A DNA stretch of 64,000 bases, taken from contig NZ_JAUSUV010000013.1 of assembly GCF_030814315.1 (NCBI RefSeq), positions 1 through 64,000 of the forward strand, written 5' to 3'. The notes under the pieces are model-generated. The model did not search any database, was not told where the DNA came from, and worked only from the letters and a program-made list of their open reading frames with translations. Source of the stretch: Croceifilum oryzae (GTDB taxonomy: Bacteria; Bacillota; Bacilli; Thermoactinomycetales; Thermoactinomycetaceae). A program made the translations under genes and the position numbers. Positions 1-9,987 of the stretch are shown here, piece after piece. The number at the start of each line of letters is the position of its first letter. Within the stretch, counting starts at the first letter, position 1.

Positions 1-1098
<1,098 letters not shown>

Positions 1099-1241
1099 GC
1101 TATACTCTTCTCCTTTCTTTCCATCAGAGTATAAAAACCAGTTTGAGCTACACTGTAAATGCTTTTTGCTTCTAAGTCCTCGATCCATTCACGCATCGAT
1201 CGTCCGTCCAAGCAAAGTAATCGCTTCGTGTTTAACGCCAT

Positions 1242-1603
1242 ATTTTATGTATTGCACGTAGCAACACTACTTGGCGCGGCGATCTACTCTTTTTTAACCT
1301 GCCCCGCGGTAACACTCTCATAACACACTCTTATCTTGTAAAATGCTTGACCGTTTAGGAACTGCTGATATAAAACAGATTTACACAAATTATTTTTATG
1401 AAGAGAAGCTTTAACATATGAATAGATTTCCATTTTAAAAAATATCATTCATGATGTACCCATCCACCATCTCTACCGCAAAGATATATCTCTAAATACA
1501 ACATCTGTATAAAATTTGAGTGCTATATCCTTACTTTGTCATAATGACAAGCATATAATTTTATTTATCATTAATATAAATAACTACAAAGAAAGGGGTT
1601 ATC
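1242..1603. other. Intergenic region before recombinase
   Basis: AT-rich, non-coding stretch between the divergent collagen-like gene and the recombinase. It has no convincing ORF or RNA gene. An AAAGGGG ribosome site sits a few bases before the recombinase ATG. A CATATAAT-like segment at 1552-1559 resembles a sporulation sigma-E -10 element, but no properly spaced -35 was found, so no promoter is claimed. Nothing here resembles the missing 5' part of the sulfatase gene. Confidence 0.5.
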
Positions 1604-3142
1604 ATGAAACGAGTTGCGATGTATCTTCGTAAGTCCAGAGCAGATGTAGAAGCGGAAAATCGAGGAGAAGAAGAAACATTAGCGAAACATAAAAGAGCAC
1701 TTTTTAAACTCGCTAAAGACCAAAATCTAAATATTATTAAAGTTAGACAAGAAGTAGTTTCTGGAGAAAGCCTACTACACCGCCCAGAAATGATGGAACT
1801 CCTAAAAGAAGTTGAAAATAAATTCTACGATGCAGTACTTGTTATGGATATGGATCGTCTTGGTCGCGGCAATATGAGAGAACAAGGATTGATTTTAGAA
1901 ACGTTCCAGAACTCCGGAACAAAAATTATCACCCCCCGAAAAACCTACGATTTACAAGATGAATTTGATGAAGAATATAGTGAATTCGAAGCCTTTATGG
2001 CTCGTAAGGAATTAAAAATCATTTCTAGACGTATGCAAAGCGGGATAAAGAGAGCAGTCATGGAAGGCAATTATCTAGGCACACATCCTCCTTACGGTTA
2101 TCAGATTGTGAAGGACAAGAAGCACCGAACCCTAGTTCCAGATCCTGAACAGTCATTAGTAGTAAAAATGATCTTTGATTGGTATACCAGCGATATCCCA
2201 GAAAATAGATTAGGAACCAGGAAAATTGCTCACAAGTTAAACAATTTAGGGTATCGTAGCTATACAGGAAAAAGTTGGAATCCAACATGTGTTCTAGTCA
2301 TACTTAAAAATGCCGTGTACACAGGGCGAATACAATGGAAAAAGCAAATTAGGAAAAAAACAGGTAACCCAGAAAAAAAATACGCATTCTCCTTGCAACC
2401 CAAGGACAAATGGATCGATGTGGAAGGTCTGCATGAATCGATCATTTCAAAAGATCTGTACGAAAAAGCACAAGAAATACTTAAAAAAAGATCTCATGTC
2501 CCCTATAGCAATAAAAACATAACAAATCCCCTTGCAGGTTTAATAAGGTGTAAAAAATGTAATTATTCTATGGTGAAGCGACTACAAAAATCGAGAGATC
2601 GAATATGTTGTCGAGAAATTTCTTGTAAATGTAGATCCAGTATTTTTGAAATTGTTGAGCAACGGTTATTAGATTCATTGCAGCAGTGGTTAGATAAGTA
2701 TACGTTACGTTTTTCTGAACACGACTTCATAAAGAAAGATGATGATTCGAAAGGTAAATTACTTAAAACAAGTATCAATAACCTACAGCAAGAGATAAAA
2801 AGGCTAGAGGAGCAGAAAGGAACATTACACGACTTTCTAGAACGTGGCGTTTATGATGAGAATACCTATTTAGAAAGATCGACTCATATTGCTAATCGTA
2901 TAGCAGATACCCAAGTGCTACTTACAATGGCTATTCGAGAACTAGAGACAGAAAATAAAAGGCTAGAAGCGAAAGTACAGATCATTCCTAGTGTAGAGCA
3001 TGTTTTACACCAATACCCCCTATTAGATGACCCTAAGAAGAAAAATATGCTGTTAAAGAGCGTGATTGATTACTGCACCTATGAAAAAGAGCTACATCAG
3101 AAGCTTGACGACTTTACCTTAATCGTATATCCAAAGCTCTAA
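1604..3142 (+). CDS. Large serine recombinase (SpoIVCA/integrase type)
   Basis: Seen: 512 residues. The N-terminal resolvase domain (about 3-150) has YLRKSRAD with catalytic Ser11 and the MDMDRLGRG motif at 81-89. A recombinase domain follows (about 160-290, GTHPPYGYQ at 159-167). A zinc-ribbon-like segment has Cys316, Cys319, Cys335-336, Cys341 and Cys343, and a charged coiled coil runs about 385-460. Known: this architecture belongs to phage integrases and to the recombinases that excise intervening elements such as skin during sporulation. Context: it ends 45 bases before the open frame of a sulfatase fragment, as expected for a recombinase at an attachment site. It is more AT-rich than its neighbours, suggesting transfer. 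The start has a good AAAGGGG site. Confidence 0.95.
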   Translation: MKRVAMYLRKSRADVEAENRGEEETLAKHKRALFKLAKDQNLNIIKVRQEVVSGESLLHRPEMMELLKEVENKFYDAVLVMDMDRLGRGNMREQGLILETFQNSGTKIITPRKTYDLQDEFDEEYSEFEAFMARKELKIISRRMQSGIKRAVMEGNYLGTHPPYGYQIVKDKKHRTLVPDPEQSLVVKMIFDWYTSDIPENRLGTRKIAHKLNNLGYRSYTGKSWNPTCVLVILKNAVYTGRIQWKKQIRKKTGNPEKKYAFSLQPKDKWIDVEGLHESIISKDLYEKAQEILKKRSHVPYSNKNITNPLAGLIRCKKCNYSMVKRLQKSRDRICCREISCKCRSSIFEIVEQRLLDSLQQWLDKYTLRFSEHDFIKKDDDSKGKLLKTSINNLQQEIKRLEEQKGTLHDFLERGVYDENTYLERSTHIANRIADTQVLLTMAIRELETENKRLEAKVQIIPSVEHVLHQYPLLDDPKKKNMLLKSVIDYCTYEKELHQKLDDFTLIVYPKL

Positions 3143-3190
3143 TACCAATTGAAAAGATTGTTTTTTCATGCCTCTGACAGTCACCTGTAA
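3143..3190. other. Probable recombination junction (attachment site region)
   Basis: The sulfatase reading frame on the right is open back to a stop at 3188-3190 and begins in the middle of a conserved sulfatase motif. The recombinase stop codon lies at the left edge. This interval must therefore contain the junction between the element and the interrupted gene. The core dinucleotide cannot be assigned without the other end of the element, which is outside the window. Confidence 0.5.
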
Positions 3191-4405
3191 AATGTAACCC
3201 AAAGTAGCTTTGTAACGCTACTAACGGGAAAAAATCCACATCAACACGGCATCGTAAACATGAAACCAATCAAAATTCCACAACACTTGATCTCACTTCC
3301 TGTTCTCCTGAAGAGAAAAGGCTACAAAACAGCTGCTGTTGATTGTAATTATCGAATTACTGGGAAGTCGAACCCATGGTTTAAAAAGGGATTTGACACA
3401 TACTTAGATCCCTCTGAAAATCGACCCACCCATCTTAACCTCAGTGCAAAAGAAATTAACCAAAATGCGATTCCTTGGTTAAAGAAACACGCACAAGAAC
3501 CCGACTTCTTTTTATTCCTCCATTATTGGGATCCACACTATCCCTATCAACCAGAGGGGGAGTTTGCAAATTGGTCCTCTGAGCAGTCACCCGTTCGGGC
3601 CCAGGCAAATGAACCACCATTAAAATCCTGCCTACGTGAGCCTCTTTGGAGTTTTATATCTAAATACAACCAAGATCAGAAGAGCATCACCCAAATCCAA
3701 CAAGATTATGATGGAACCGTTAAGCAGGTTGACCACTATATTGGAGAGTTAGTAGAAGAAATCAAGCAACTTGGCATCTATGAAGATACCATGATCATCT
3801 TAACTTCTGATCACGGTGAAAGCTTAGGGGAACATAAAATTTTCTTTGATCATCACGGACTTTACGAATCCACGCTTCATGTTCCTCTTATGATCACTTA
3901 CCCACAAAAGCTACCTAACCAGAAACGTATGAAGCAACTCGTTCAACATGCTGACATTGTACCTACCATCATGGAGCTGGCTGGGATACCCATTCCCAAA
4001 GAGATGAATCCAATCGACGGGACATCCCTACTATCATTCTCACTAGCAAACAAGCAAAATCATCGTCCATTTGTCGTTTCTTGTGAAGCAAACTGGCAGT
4101 GCAAACGCTCCATTCGGAATCAACAATGGAAACTCATCCAATCCCTAGAGCGTGATGTTTATGGAAATCCCAAGTTTGAACTTTACAACTTGATTCAAGA
4201 CCCACACGAAAAAAAGAATCTAATCGCTCAACATCCACAAGTAGCACAGCGACTCCAACAACAGATGAAAAGATGGGTTTCCCAGATGCTTCGAAAATAT
4301 AGAAGACCTGATCCTCTTACTAAAGGGGTTAAAGTAAAAATGAACCGGCTAACGGTAGCGGAAGAGGAAAAAGTGAAGAAGCGGTTAAGCGAGCTAGGAT
4401 ATTAA
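3191..4405 (+). pseudogene. Sulfatase-family hydrolase, 5' truncated by recombinase element
   Basis: Seen: the frame is open from 3191 and reads NVTQSSFVTLLTGKNPHQHG before the first ATG at 3260. This is the usual sulfatase motif following the catalytic Cys/Ser site (SLLTGxxPHxHG). The family start (DxxR metal motif and the formylglycine Cys/Ser region) is missing. The rest is intact: HYWDPHYPYQ, a DHGESLGEH metal-binding motif and a LHVPLMI segment. Known: sulfatases and related AlkP enzymes hydrolyse sulfate or phosphate esters. Inferred: the gene is either dead or the 3' half of a gene rebuilt by excision. The ATG at 3260 lacks a clear ribosome site. It converges on the YdbC-like gene through a shared terminator. 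Confidence 0.8.
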
Positions 4406-4452
4406 GAAAAACAAGTAGCCTTTCAACCTTGCAAGGCTACTTGTTTTTCTTA
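4403..4452. terminator. Bidirectional terminator
   Basis: Long stem with arms TAAGAAAAACAAGTAGCCTT and its complement, around the short loop TCAACCTTGC. A-rich and T-rich flanks on both sides let it serve the sulfatase fragment (+) and the convergent gene (-). It overlaps the end of the minus-strand gene. Confidence 0.85.
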
Positions 4453-5132
4453 ATATCTAGAGAGCTATATATATTTAAATTGCGTAGCTTACGAATATAT
4501 TTCTTTGGATTTACAATCCATTTTTTCTCTATATGTAGGAGAGATCCCTTCGCATGGGTTAGATATTGCTCTGACTCTGATTCGGTTTGCTCACGAAAAT
4601 GTTGAAACGCATGTAACATATAATTTTCATGATTCACCATGCGATCCCAGAAGCTTACAACCAGAAACGTATGATCTTTACGCCCCAGACACATTCCTAA
4701 AACACCTTCGAAACTTGATACATTCGGTACAATCATCTTTTCCTGTGTTTCGATAAATCGATGGGCTTGTTCAGGGACAACCTTACACAAAATAGCTTGT
4801 ACAACACTTGCTTCCTTCCAGATTTTATCAATATCTGTATTCATGGAATGCTTTATCACTTGAAATGTTTGTACTTCCATAGATTGAAAAATATCTTTTT
4901 GTTTGGTTTTATCGTAGATAGGACCATGCTTTTCTTTCATGAAAGCCTGGTAGTTTTCTTCTGTATCCCATAGAGACAAGATCGTTGCTTGCTGGTGATC
5001 ACGATCCCCCCACCCCCCGATCTGTCCCTTAAACCCTCTGGATTTCCTTATCTCTTTCCATTTTTGCTGGGCCTTTGAGAATGCATCTTTATTACTTATT
5101 TTCACGTGACATTGAATGAATTTTAATAGCAT
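4437..5132 (-). CDS. YdbC-like DUF4937 family protein
   Basis: Seen: 231 residues with two similar halves. Each contains a ferredoxin-like alpha/beta pattern: GGWGDRDHQQATILSLWDTEENYQAFM near 40-65, and LGRKDHTFLVVSFWDRMVNHENYM near 149-172. Known: this pattern is typical of dimeric alpha/beta barrel proteins, and the overall sequence resembles B. subtilis YdbC (DUF4937), whose role is unknown. There is no signal peptide. The AAAAGGAG site 6 bases before the ATG supports the start. It sits downstream of the spore-glycan operon but is separated by about 80 bases and may be its own unit. Confidence 0.6.
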   Translation of the reverse strand: MLLKFIQCHVKISNKDAFSKAQQKWKEIRKSRGFKGQIGGWGDRDHQQATILSLWDTEENYQAFMKEKHGPIYDKTKQKDIFQSMEVQTFQVIKHSMNTDIDKIWKEASVVQAILCKVVPEQAHRFIETQEKMIVPNVSSFEGVLGMCLGRKDHTFLVVSFWDRMVNHENYMLHAFQHFREQTESESEQYLTHAKGSLLHIEKKWIVNPKKYIRKLRNLNIYSSLDIKKNK

Positions 5133-5210
5133 ATCGTACTCCTTTTTATCAAATTATATAAACTATTACTAATAGGAGCAACTCGTTTGGAAAAAGTTGC
5201 TCCTACCCAT

Positions 5211-6599
5211 TTACCATACCTTGGCTTTGCCTAAAATACCTTTCATGGGCGGAATCTGAAATATATTTAAAATAGTAGGAGCTACATCCGTGATATGCAA
5301 GCGATCTGCCCGTTGAAATTTACGAGTATCTTTATCCTTGATTCCCTGAATAAAGATACCATTATAATCGTGATTAGCGCCATCTGGACCGGTATCATTT
5401 TCTTTGACAAAAAGAGTTCCATTCCCCACCGTTCCAACCGATCTCCAATATAAATCTCCAAAATAGATCAATAAATCAGGCGGAATATTTTTTACTGTTG
5501 TATAACGCTTCTGGGGTTTAAAAACTTTGTTGTTCATGAGGACCCCATGTTCATTTCGTACCTTCTTAATCTTTTGAATGATTTCATTTCGAAGCTTCTC
5601 AGCATGTTTAAAAGGGACAATTCCCTCAGGTTCTCGCCCTTTGATATTAAGACATAACCGCCCATAATATCCTCCGTATCCCCATGCTTTCGTCTTATCC
5701 CAGTTTACTAGATCAGGTGTCAATGGAGTCGGCTCGGTAACAGGGCCCTTTAAGGTGAGATAACCTTCTTTTATGAGCCATTCATTTAAGCAGAATCCAC
5801 CATCCATCTTCTTCGCACCATGATCTGAGACGATAAACACATGGGTCCCTTCTGGAAATTGCTCCAATAAATCCCCTATTTGTTGGTCTACATATTGATA
5901 ATATCGAAATATGACATCGTGGTAAGGGGATGGTTTGTGTAGGACATGTGTCTCATCCATGTAATGCCAGAATGCATGATGCATCCGATCAATTCCCATC
6001 TCAACCATAGCAAAGAAATCCCATTCTTTATGTTCTAATAAATATTTTGCTGTCTTAAATCTCGTCTCAGTCATTTGATAGATATCATCCGTTAATTCCT
6101 CTACTAGATGTGTACGAAAATGCTTTACATCAAATTGATAATCTCCTACATTTTCTTTGATTTCTTCTTGTAATTCAGGAGGATAGGTATGTGGTGCAGA
6201 CTGGTCTGGAGTTAAGAAACAACTAACGAGACAGCCTTTCATTGGTTTCGGTGGGTAGGTTGGCGGAACTCCCATTATAATAGATTTGTAGCCGTATTTT
6301 CCTAATTGATCCCAGACAGTTGGTTCATTTAGCTGGCTACTATCCACTAGACCCACATCGAGGTAGTCATACCCTGCTCGATTTCGAAATCCGTAGAAAC
6401 CTAATTGCCCTGGATCCTTTCCCGTCATCATACACGCCCATGCAGGAACCGTTATAGGTGGATCACAACTACGCAGGGGGGCAAACACTCCACTTTCCAT
6501 AATCCGCTTGATATTAGGTAAATCATTGATCCAACGATCAAATACCAAGCTCGGTTCCGCACAATCAAGACCAATCAACGCTACTTTTGGTCGTTTCAA
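5211..6599 (-). CDS. Alkaline-phosphatase superfamily phosphodiesterase/phosphohydrolase
   Basis: Seen: 462 residues starting at a TTG with GGAGGAGATAAAG just upstream. VALIGLDCAEPSL near the N-terminus carries the first metal-binding Asp. PPITVPAWACMMTGKDPG supplies the nucleophile region (Thr/Ser). VSDHGAKKMDGGF near 255 and a late His complete the two-metal site. Known: this matches the type I phosphodiesterase/nucleotide pyrophosphatase group of the AlkP superfamily, whose members hydrolyse phosphate, sulfate or phosphodiester bonds. Context: it is the last gene of the rhamnose operon, 16 bases after the APS kinase. Inferred: it may remodel or desulfate the surface glycan. The substrate is unknown. 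Confidence 0.8.
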   Translation of the reverse strand: MKRPKVALIGLDCAEPSLVFDRWINDLPNIKRIMESGVFAPLRSCDPPITVPAWACMMTGKDPGQLGFYGFRNRAGYDYLDVGLVDSSQLNEPTVWDQLGKYGYKSIIMGVPPTYPPKPMKGCLVSCFLTPDQSAPHTYPPELQEEIKENVGDYQFDVKHFRTHLVEELTDDIYQMTETRFKTAKYLLEHKEWDFFAMVEMGIDRMHHAFWHYMDETHVLHKPSPYHDVIFRYYQYVDQQIGDLLEQFPEGTHVFIVSDHGAKKMDGGFCLNEWLIKEGYLTLKGPVTEPTPLTPDLVNWDKTKAWGYGGYYGRLCLNIKGREPEGIVPFKHAEKLRNEIIQKIKKVRNEHGVLMNNKVFKPQKRYTTVKNIPPDLLIYFGDLYWRSVGTVGNGTLFVKENDTGPDGANHDYNGIFIQGIKDKDTRKFQRADRLHITDVAPTILNIFQIPPMKGILGKAKVW

Positions 6600-6615
6600 C
6601 TTTATCTCCTCCTTT

Positions 6616-7146
6616 CTAAATGAGTTGTTGATCCACTATATATGAAAGAACTTTCTCTGCACTCTCTTCTGGCAATTCCGTTACGGTATCTAGAATTAAA
6701 TCTGGTTCTAAGGGAATTTCAAACGGATCACTAATTCCTGTAAACTGATTGATCTGCCCGGCTATGGCCTTTTTATACAGACCTTTTACATCGCGTTGGA
6801 TACACTCTTCTAAAGAACAGTTCACGAAAACTTCATGGTAATTCGGAATATGAGAACAACAATACTCCCTCATCTCCTCATAAGGGGTAATAAACGAAGC
6901 AAGCACATGAACGCCATTTTGATTTAAAAGTCGTGTCATAAACACAGCGCACTTTATCTGTTTCATCCGATCTTCTCTACTAAATCCTAAATCTTGATTA
7001 AGTACCTCTCGTAATAAATCTCCGTCTAATAGCTGCACCCGAACCTTCATCTTATCTTGTAATAGGAATTCAACTAACTTAGCAATTGTTGTTTTTCCTG
7101 CACCAGATAGGCCTGTAAACCATAGTGTAAACCCTTCCTTCGTCAT
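6616..7146 (-). CDS. cysC: Adenylylsulfate (APS) kinase-like protein
   Basis: Seen: the Walker A motif GLSGAGKTT lies about residue 10. LDGDLLREVLNQDLGFSREDR carries the conserved D-G-D and R residues of APS kinases, and FVNCSLEECIQRDVKGLYKKA matches the lid region. The ATG at 7146 follows GGAGGGGAGTTCTG, and a longer upstream frame lacks a ribosome site. Known: CysC phosphorylates APS to PAPS, the sulfate donor of sulfotransferases. Context: it sits between a CgeB-like gene and an AlkP hydrolase. No sulfotransferase or ATP sulfurylase is present in the window. Inferred: it could feed sulfation of the surface glycan rather than cysteine synthesis. Confidence 0.88.
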   Translation of the reverse strand: MTKEGFTLWFTGLSGAGKTTIAKLVEFLLQDKMKVRVQLLDGDLLREVLNQDLGFSREDRMKQIKCAVFMTRLLNQNGVHVLASFITPYEEMREYCCSHIPNYHEVFVNCSLEECIQRDVKGLYKKAIAGQINQFTGISDPFEIPLEPDLILDTVTELPEESAEKVLSYIVDQQLI

Positions 7147-7269
7147 CAGAACTCCCCTCCATGTGTTTACTATATGTGTAAAAAGGAGGCTTGGAGTATG
7201 CTTCTGCCTACTGTTCGTCCGTTTACTGTGCACATCCCCGCCTATTTGAAGGCAGGATGTAGGAAGGAC

Positions 7270-8238
7270 TTACATGCAAGTAGAAAGTATTTTTTGTATC
7301 CGCTCTTCATAACTGTGTTCCTTTTGTGTCCGTATATAAGCAGCCTGAGCAATTTGTTCGCGTAATCGGATACGAGGTAGGTAAAACTTACTTTTCTCTA
7401 GAAAATCTTCCACTCCTGAAAAAGAAATGATTTCTTTTCCAATCTCGTATAAAGAAGAGAGATCTGGGCGATCGTCAATTAATTGAAACGATTGACAAGC
7501 AGCAATCTCAAATAATCGATTATTGGGAGTATGCGCCTTAATCTGTTGACTGTTTTGCTTTAAATGGGGATCGTCATGGGAGCGATGCAAATTTAATACC
7601 ATCTTCGCACCACAATAGTAGTAATTAGCCTCCAGTCCTGATACCCAATGCGGATGGATTTGAACCTCTCTCTTTTCGGAGAATGGCGTCCAACCAGGAC
7701 CTACTAATTTCGTTCTCACAAGGCGTAACGATTCATCCGATGCCTTTAAAAATCGAATCCGGTTTTCAAACCCACATCCGACCATTACTAAATCTGAGAG
7801 ATATTTTTTCGGGATTTGTTTTCGAGGTTGATATGTATCAGGGGATACGGCTAGAGGAAGATGACGGACAACTACTGAGGGCCACTGAGCCTGATAAATA
7901 GGAACTGCCTGCGATTCATTTGTAAAGATGTAATCAAAAAATAGTGCTACGGGTTTTGCTTTATCGATCGCATATGGATCATCGGTGAACCAGATTGCTT
8001 TCGGAAGGTTGATCGATTTTAAAAGCTGTCGATTACTAAGTGTTAATCTTTCTCCATGCATGGCCAAAATAAGATGAGGACTGATCCGATCTTTCATTCG
8101 ATCCCAATTTTGATCAAACTCATCTCCGGGGCCCCACGTAATCACGTTATGTCCTAATTTTTTGCAAGCACGGATAATCATCTGATCAATGAAGGTAAAT
8201 GGTTTTTTAATGCCTGATCGCAAATAGACAATTTGCAC
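7270..8238 (-). CDS. CgeB-like glycosyltransferase (spore maturation family)
   Basis: Seen: 322 residues with a GTG start behind GGGGAGTAGAAGGCG. The N-terminal half holds AIWFTDDPYAID and YIFTNES. The C-terminal half has VNLHRSHDD..., TPNNRLFEIAACQSFQLID and a final helical tail, the pattern of DUF3880 plus a GT-B C-terminal domain. Known: B. subtilis CgeB is made in the mother cell and helps modify the outermost spore layer. Context: fourth from the 3' end of the rmlABDC operon, 6 bases after the GT2 gene. Inferred: it adds a sugar to the spore-surface glycan. The donor and acceptor are unknown. Confidence 0.8.
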   Translation of the reverse strand: MQIVYLRSGIKKPFTFIDQMIIRACKKLGHNVITWGPGDEFDQNWDRMKDRISPHLILAMHGERLTLSNRQLLKSINLPKAIWFTDDPYAIDKAKPVALFFDYIFTNESQAVPIYQAQWPSVVVRHLPLAVSPDTYQPRKQIPKKYLSDLVMVGCGFENRIRFLKASDESLRLVRTKLVGPGWTPFSEKREVQIHPHWVSGLEANYYYCGAKMVLNLHRSHDDPHLKQNSQQIKAHTPNNRLFEIAACQSFQLIDDRPDLSSLYEIGKEIISFSGVEDFLEKSKFYLPRIRLREQIAQAAYIRTQKEHSYEERIQKILSTCM

Positions 8239-8244
8239 CGCCTT

Positions 8245-9015
8245 CTACTCCCCTTCTCTCTCTCCAGGCGGAGAAATACCCCATTTTCGAATAAAATAGT
8301 CCCTGTTTTGCTTTAATAGCTTTTTAAATTCTTGATACGGTCTCCGTTGAAAACTTTGACTCCCGTAGTGATGAAGATACGTATCACCCGCAACCACACA
8401 ATGGTACCCAGCCTTTCTCACACGATAGGAGTAATCATCATCTTCATAAGTACCCAAACCATATCGTTCATCCATTTCCCCGATCTCTTCATAGATAGAA
8501 CGTGGAAACACCAGACAAAAACCGGATAAGCGATCACTTTTTCTCCACTTTGATGGATCAATATGATTGTACTCTTTTGTAAAGACATCCATTTCCACTT
8601 TTGACTGGAAGGAAGGAACCTGTATTTTCTGTTCAGGGATGACCCTGTTTGAAACAGGACCAACCATGCCACATTGCGGATACTCTTGTAAAGCGTGAAT
8701 CAATTGCGCTAACCACTGCGGACCCGGACGAGTATCATTGTTTAAACATACCAAATAATCCCCTGTCGAAACCCGTAAACCTTGGTTCATAGCACTGGCA
8801 AAGCCACGATTCCATTGGTTATGAATCCAAGTAATCAAAGGATGTTTGAGTAGAAATGGCGGTGGTTTTTCTTGTGAGCCATTGTTTATTAAAATCATTT
8901 GTATCTGTCTACAATTCGTATGTTGTAGAATCCTCACGACACATTCTCGAGTTAAAGCCCACTCGTCTTTTACTGGAATAATGATACTTACAGAATAATC
9001 TTCAATCCTCCCCAT
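8245..9015 (-). CDS. Family 2 glycosyltransferase (rhamnosyltransferase-like)
   Basis: Seen: SVSIIIPVKDEWALTR opens a GT-A fold. CLNNDTRPGPQWL supplies the DxD-like metal site, and GTYEDDDYSYRVRKAGY is the ED acceptor motif. The ATG at 9015 with GGGGGAAATGTG upstream was preferred over an earlier start. Known: the arrangement matches WbbL-type GT2 enzymes that often move rhamnose from dTDP-rhamnose. Context: it overlaps the preceding glycosyltransferase fragment by 14 bases, implying translational coupling. Inferred: with rmlABDC in the same operon, it is probably the enzyme that transfers rhamnose. Confidence 0.88.
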   Translation of the reverse strand: MGRIEDYSVSIIIPVKDEWALTRECVVRILQHTNCRQIQMILINNGSQEKPPPFLLKHPLITWIHNQWNRGFASAMNQGLRVSTGDYLVCLNNDTRPGPQWLAQLIHALQEYPQCGMVGPVSNRVIPEQKIQVPSFQSKVEMDVFTKEYNHIDPSKWRKSDRLSGFCLVFPRSIYEEIGEMDERYGLGTYEDDDYSYRVRKAGYHCVVAGDTYLHHYGSQSFQRRPYQEFKKLLKQNRDYFIRKWGISPPGEREGE

Positions 9016-9493
9016 CACATTTCCCCCAGTAGATCTTCCCCATTCTCTTCGCATTTGCTCGCATGGTTAACCATGCAGATGGCTCTTTTACCATCATATC
9101 TACAGCTGAGAGTAAATTCTGCCGCCATTTTTTTAAATCAACAATATAGCCTGTATACAAGTGATTAATATAATAACTGTGATCTCCCTCATCATCTGTA
9201 ATCACGGGAACACCCTGCAATAATGACTTACAATGAATTTCCTTCATACTGGTAGATGGAGGAGCAAACGTAAGGATGACATGAGCTTCTTTCCATAATC
9301 GTCCACTCTGAGCCAGTGGTATGTATTGTATGTTTTGGTTTTGCTTTAGTCTTTTGTTTGTACAGCAAACTAATTTGCAATTTGAGTTTTTAAAAATATC
9401 GCCCATAAAAGAAAAAAATTCGCTTTTTAAAGAAGGGCGAATCCACTCTTCATGGGTTGCAATCCAAAATCGACGCTTCCCTGATGAAATCAT
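9002..9493 (-). CDS. Stand-alone C-terminal GT-B glycosyltransferase domain
   Basis: Seen: only 163 residues. GRLWKEAHVILTFAPPSTSMKEIHCKSLLQGVPVITDDEGDHSYYINHLYTGYIVD has the pattern of the nucleotide-sugar half of GT4 enzymes, where an E-A-L-A-x-G-x-P core usually occurs. No N-terminal acceptor domain precedes it: the frame starts cleanly at an ATG with AAGGAGGGCGA 5 bases upstream. Context: between rmlC and the GT2 gene in the same operon. Inferred: it is either a decayed glycosyltransferase kept by coupling or a subunit that pairs with another protein. The function is not assignable from sequence alone. Confidence 0.6.
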   Translation of the reverse strand: MISSGKRRFWIATHEEWIRPSLKSEFFSFMGDIFKNSNCKLVCCTNKRLKQNQNIQYIPLAQSGRLWKEAHVILTFAPPSTSMKEIHCKSLLQGVPVITDDEGDHSYYINHLYTGYIVDLKKWRQNLLSAVDMMVKEPSAWLTMRANAKRMGKIYWGKCDGED

Positions 9494-9510
9494 TCGCCCT
9501 TCCTCCTTCT

Positions 9511-9987
9511 TTATTTAAATTGTGTTTCCCAGTTAAAATTGATTTCCTTGTCATTATAAGGAATCCGGTATTCATCTGGATCGCTTGGTTGGTACGATTT
9601 TGTTGTAAGATAAACGATTACAGCAGGTTCATTTCCCAAGACACGATAACCATGCGCGATCCCTTTTGGAATCAAGAGCACACCCGGATTTAACTCTCCT
9701 AAATAATACACATCCGTTTGGCGGTATGTACTAGAGTCCTCTCGTAAGTCGTATAAAACAACCTGTGCATTGCCCGCAGGGAAGTACCAGATATCATCTT
9801 GCTTTTTATGATAGTGAAATGCTTTAATTACCCCTGGATATGTCAAAGAGGCTGACATTTGTCCAAAGTGCTCTAGAAGCTCCTCATCATCTCTCACTAA
9901 CTCTGTAAAATAACCACGATCATCACAATGCTTTACACATTTTTTATAGACTACTCCCTCAATCAAGAAGTCCTCTCTCCCTTCCAT
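9511..9987 (-). CDS. rmlC: dTDP-4-dehydrorhamnose 3,5-epimerase-like protein
   Basis: Seen: a cupin-like protein of about 150 residues. DDRGYFTELVRDD, AFHYHKKQDDIWYFPAGNAQVVLYDLREDS and LLIPKGIAHGYRVLG match the RmlC/SpsL fold, including the HxH and the catalytic His-Asp region. It is shorter than classical RmlC (about 180). Known: the enzyme epimerises dTDP-4-keto-6-deoxyglucose on the way to dTDP-L-rhamnose. The start is ambiguous: ATG 9987 overlaps rmlD by 29 bases without a good ribosome site, whereas TTG 9966 follows GAGAGAGGA and may be the real one. It matches the place of spsL. Confidence 0.85.
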   Translation of the reverse strand: MEGREDFLIEGVVYKKCVKHCDDRGYFTELVRDDEELLEHFGQMSASLTYPGVIKAFHYHKKQDDIWYFPAGNAQVVLYDLREDSSTYRQTDVYYLGELNPGVLLIPKGIAHGYRVLGNEPAVIVYLTTKSYQPSDPDEYRIPYNDKEINFNWETQFK

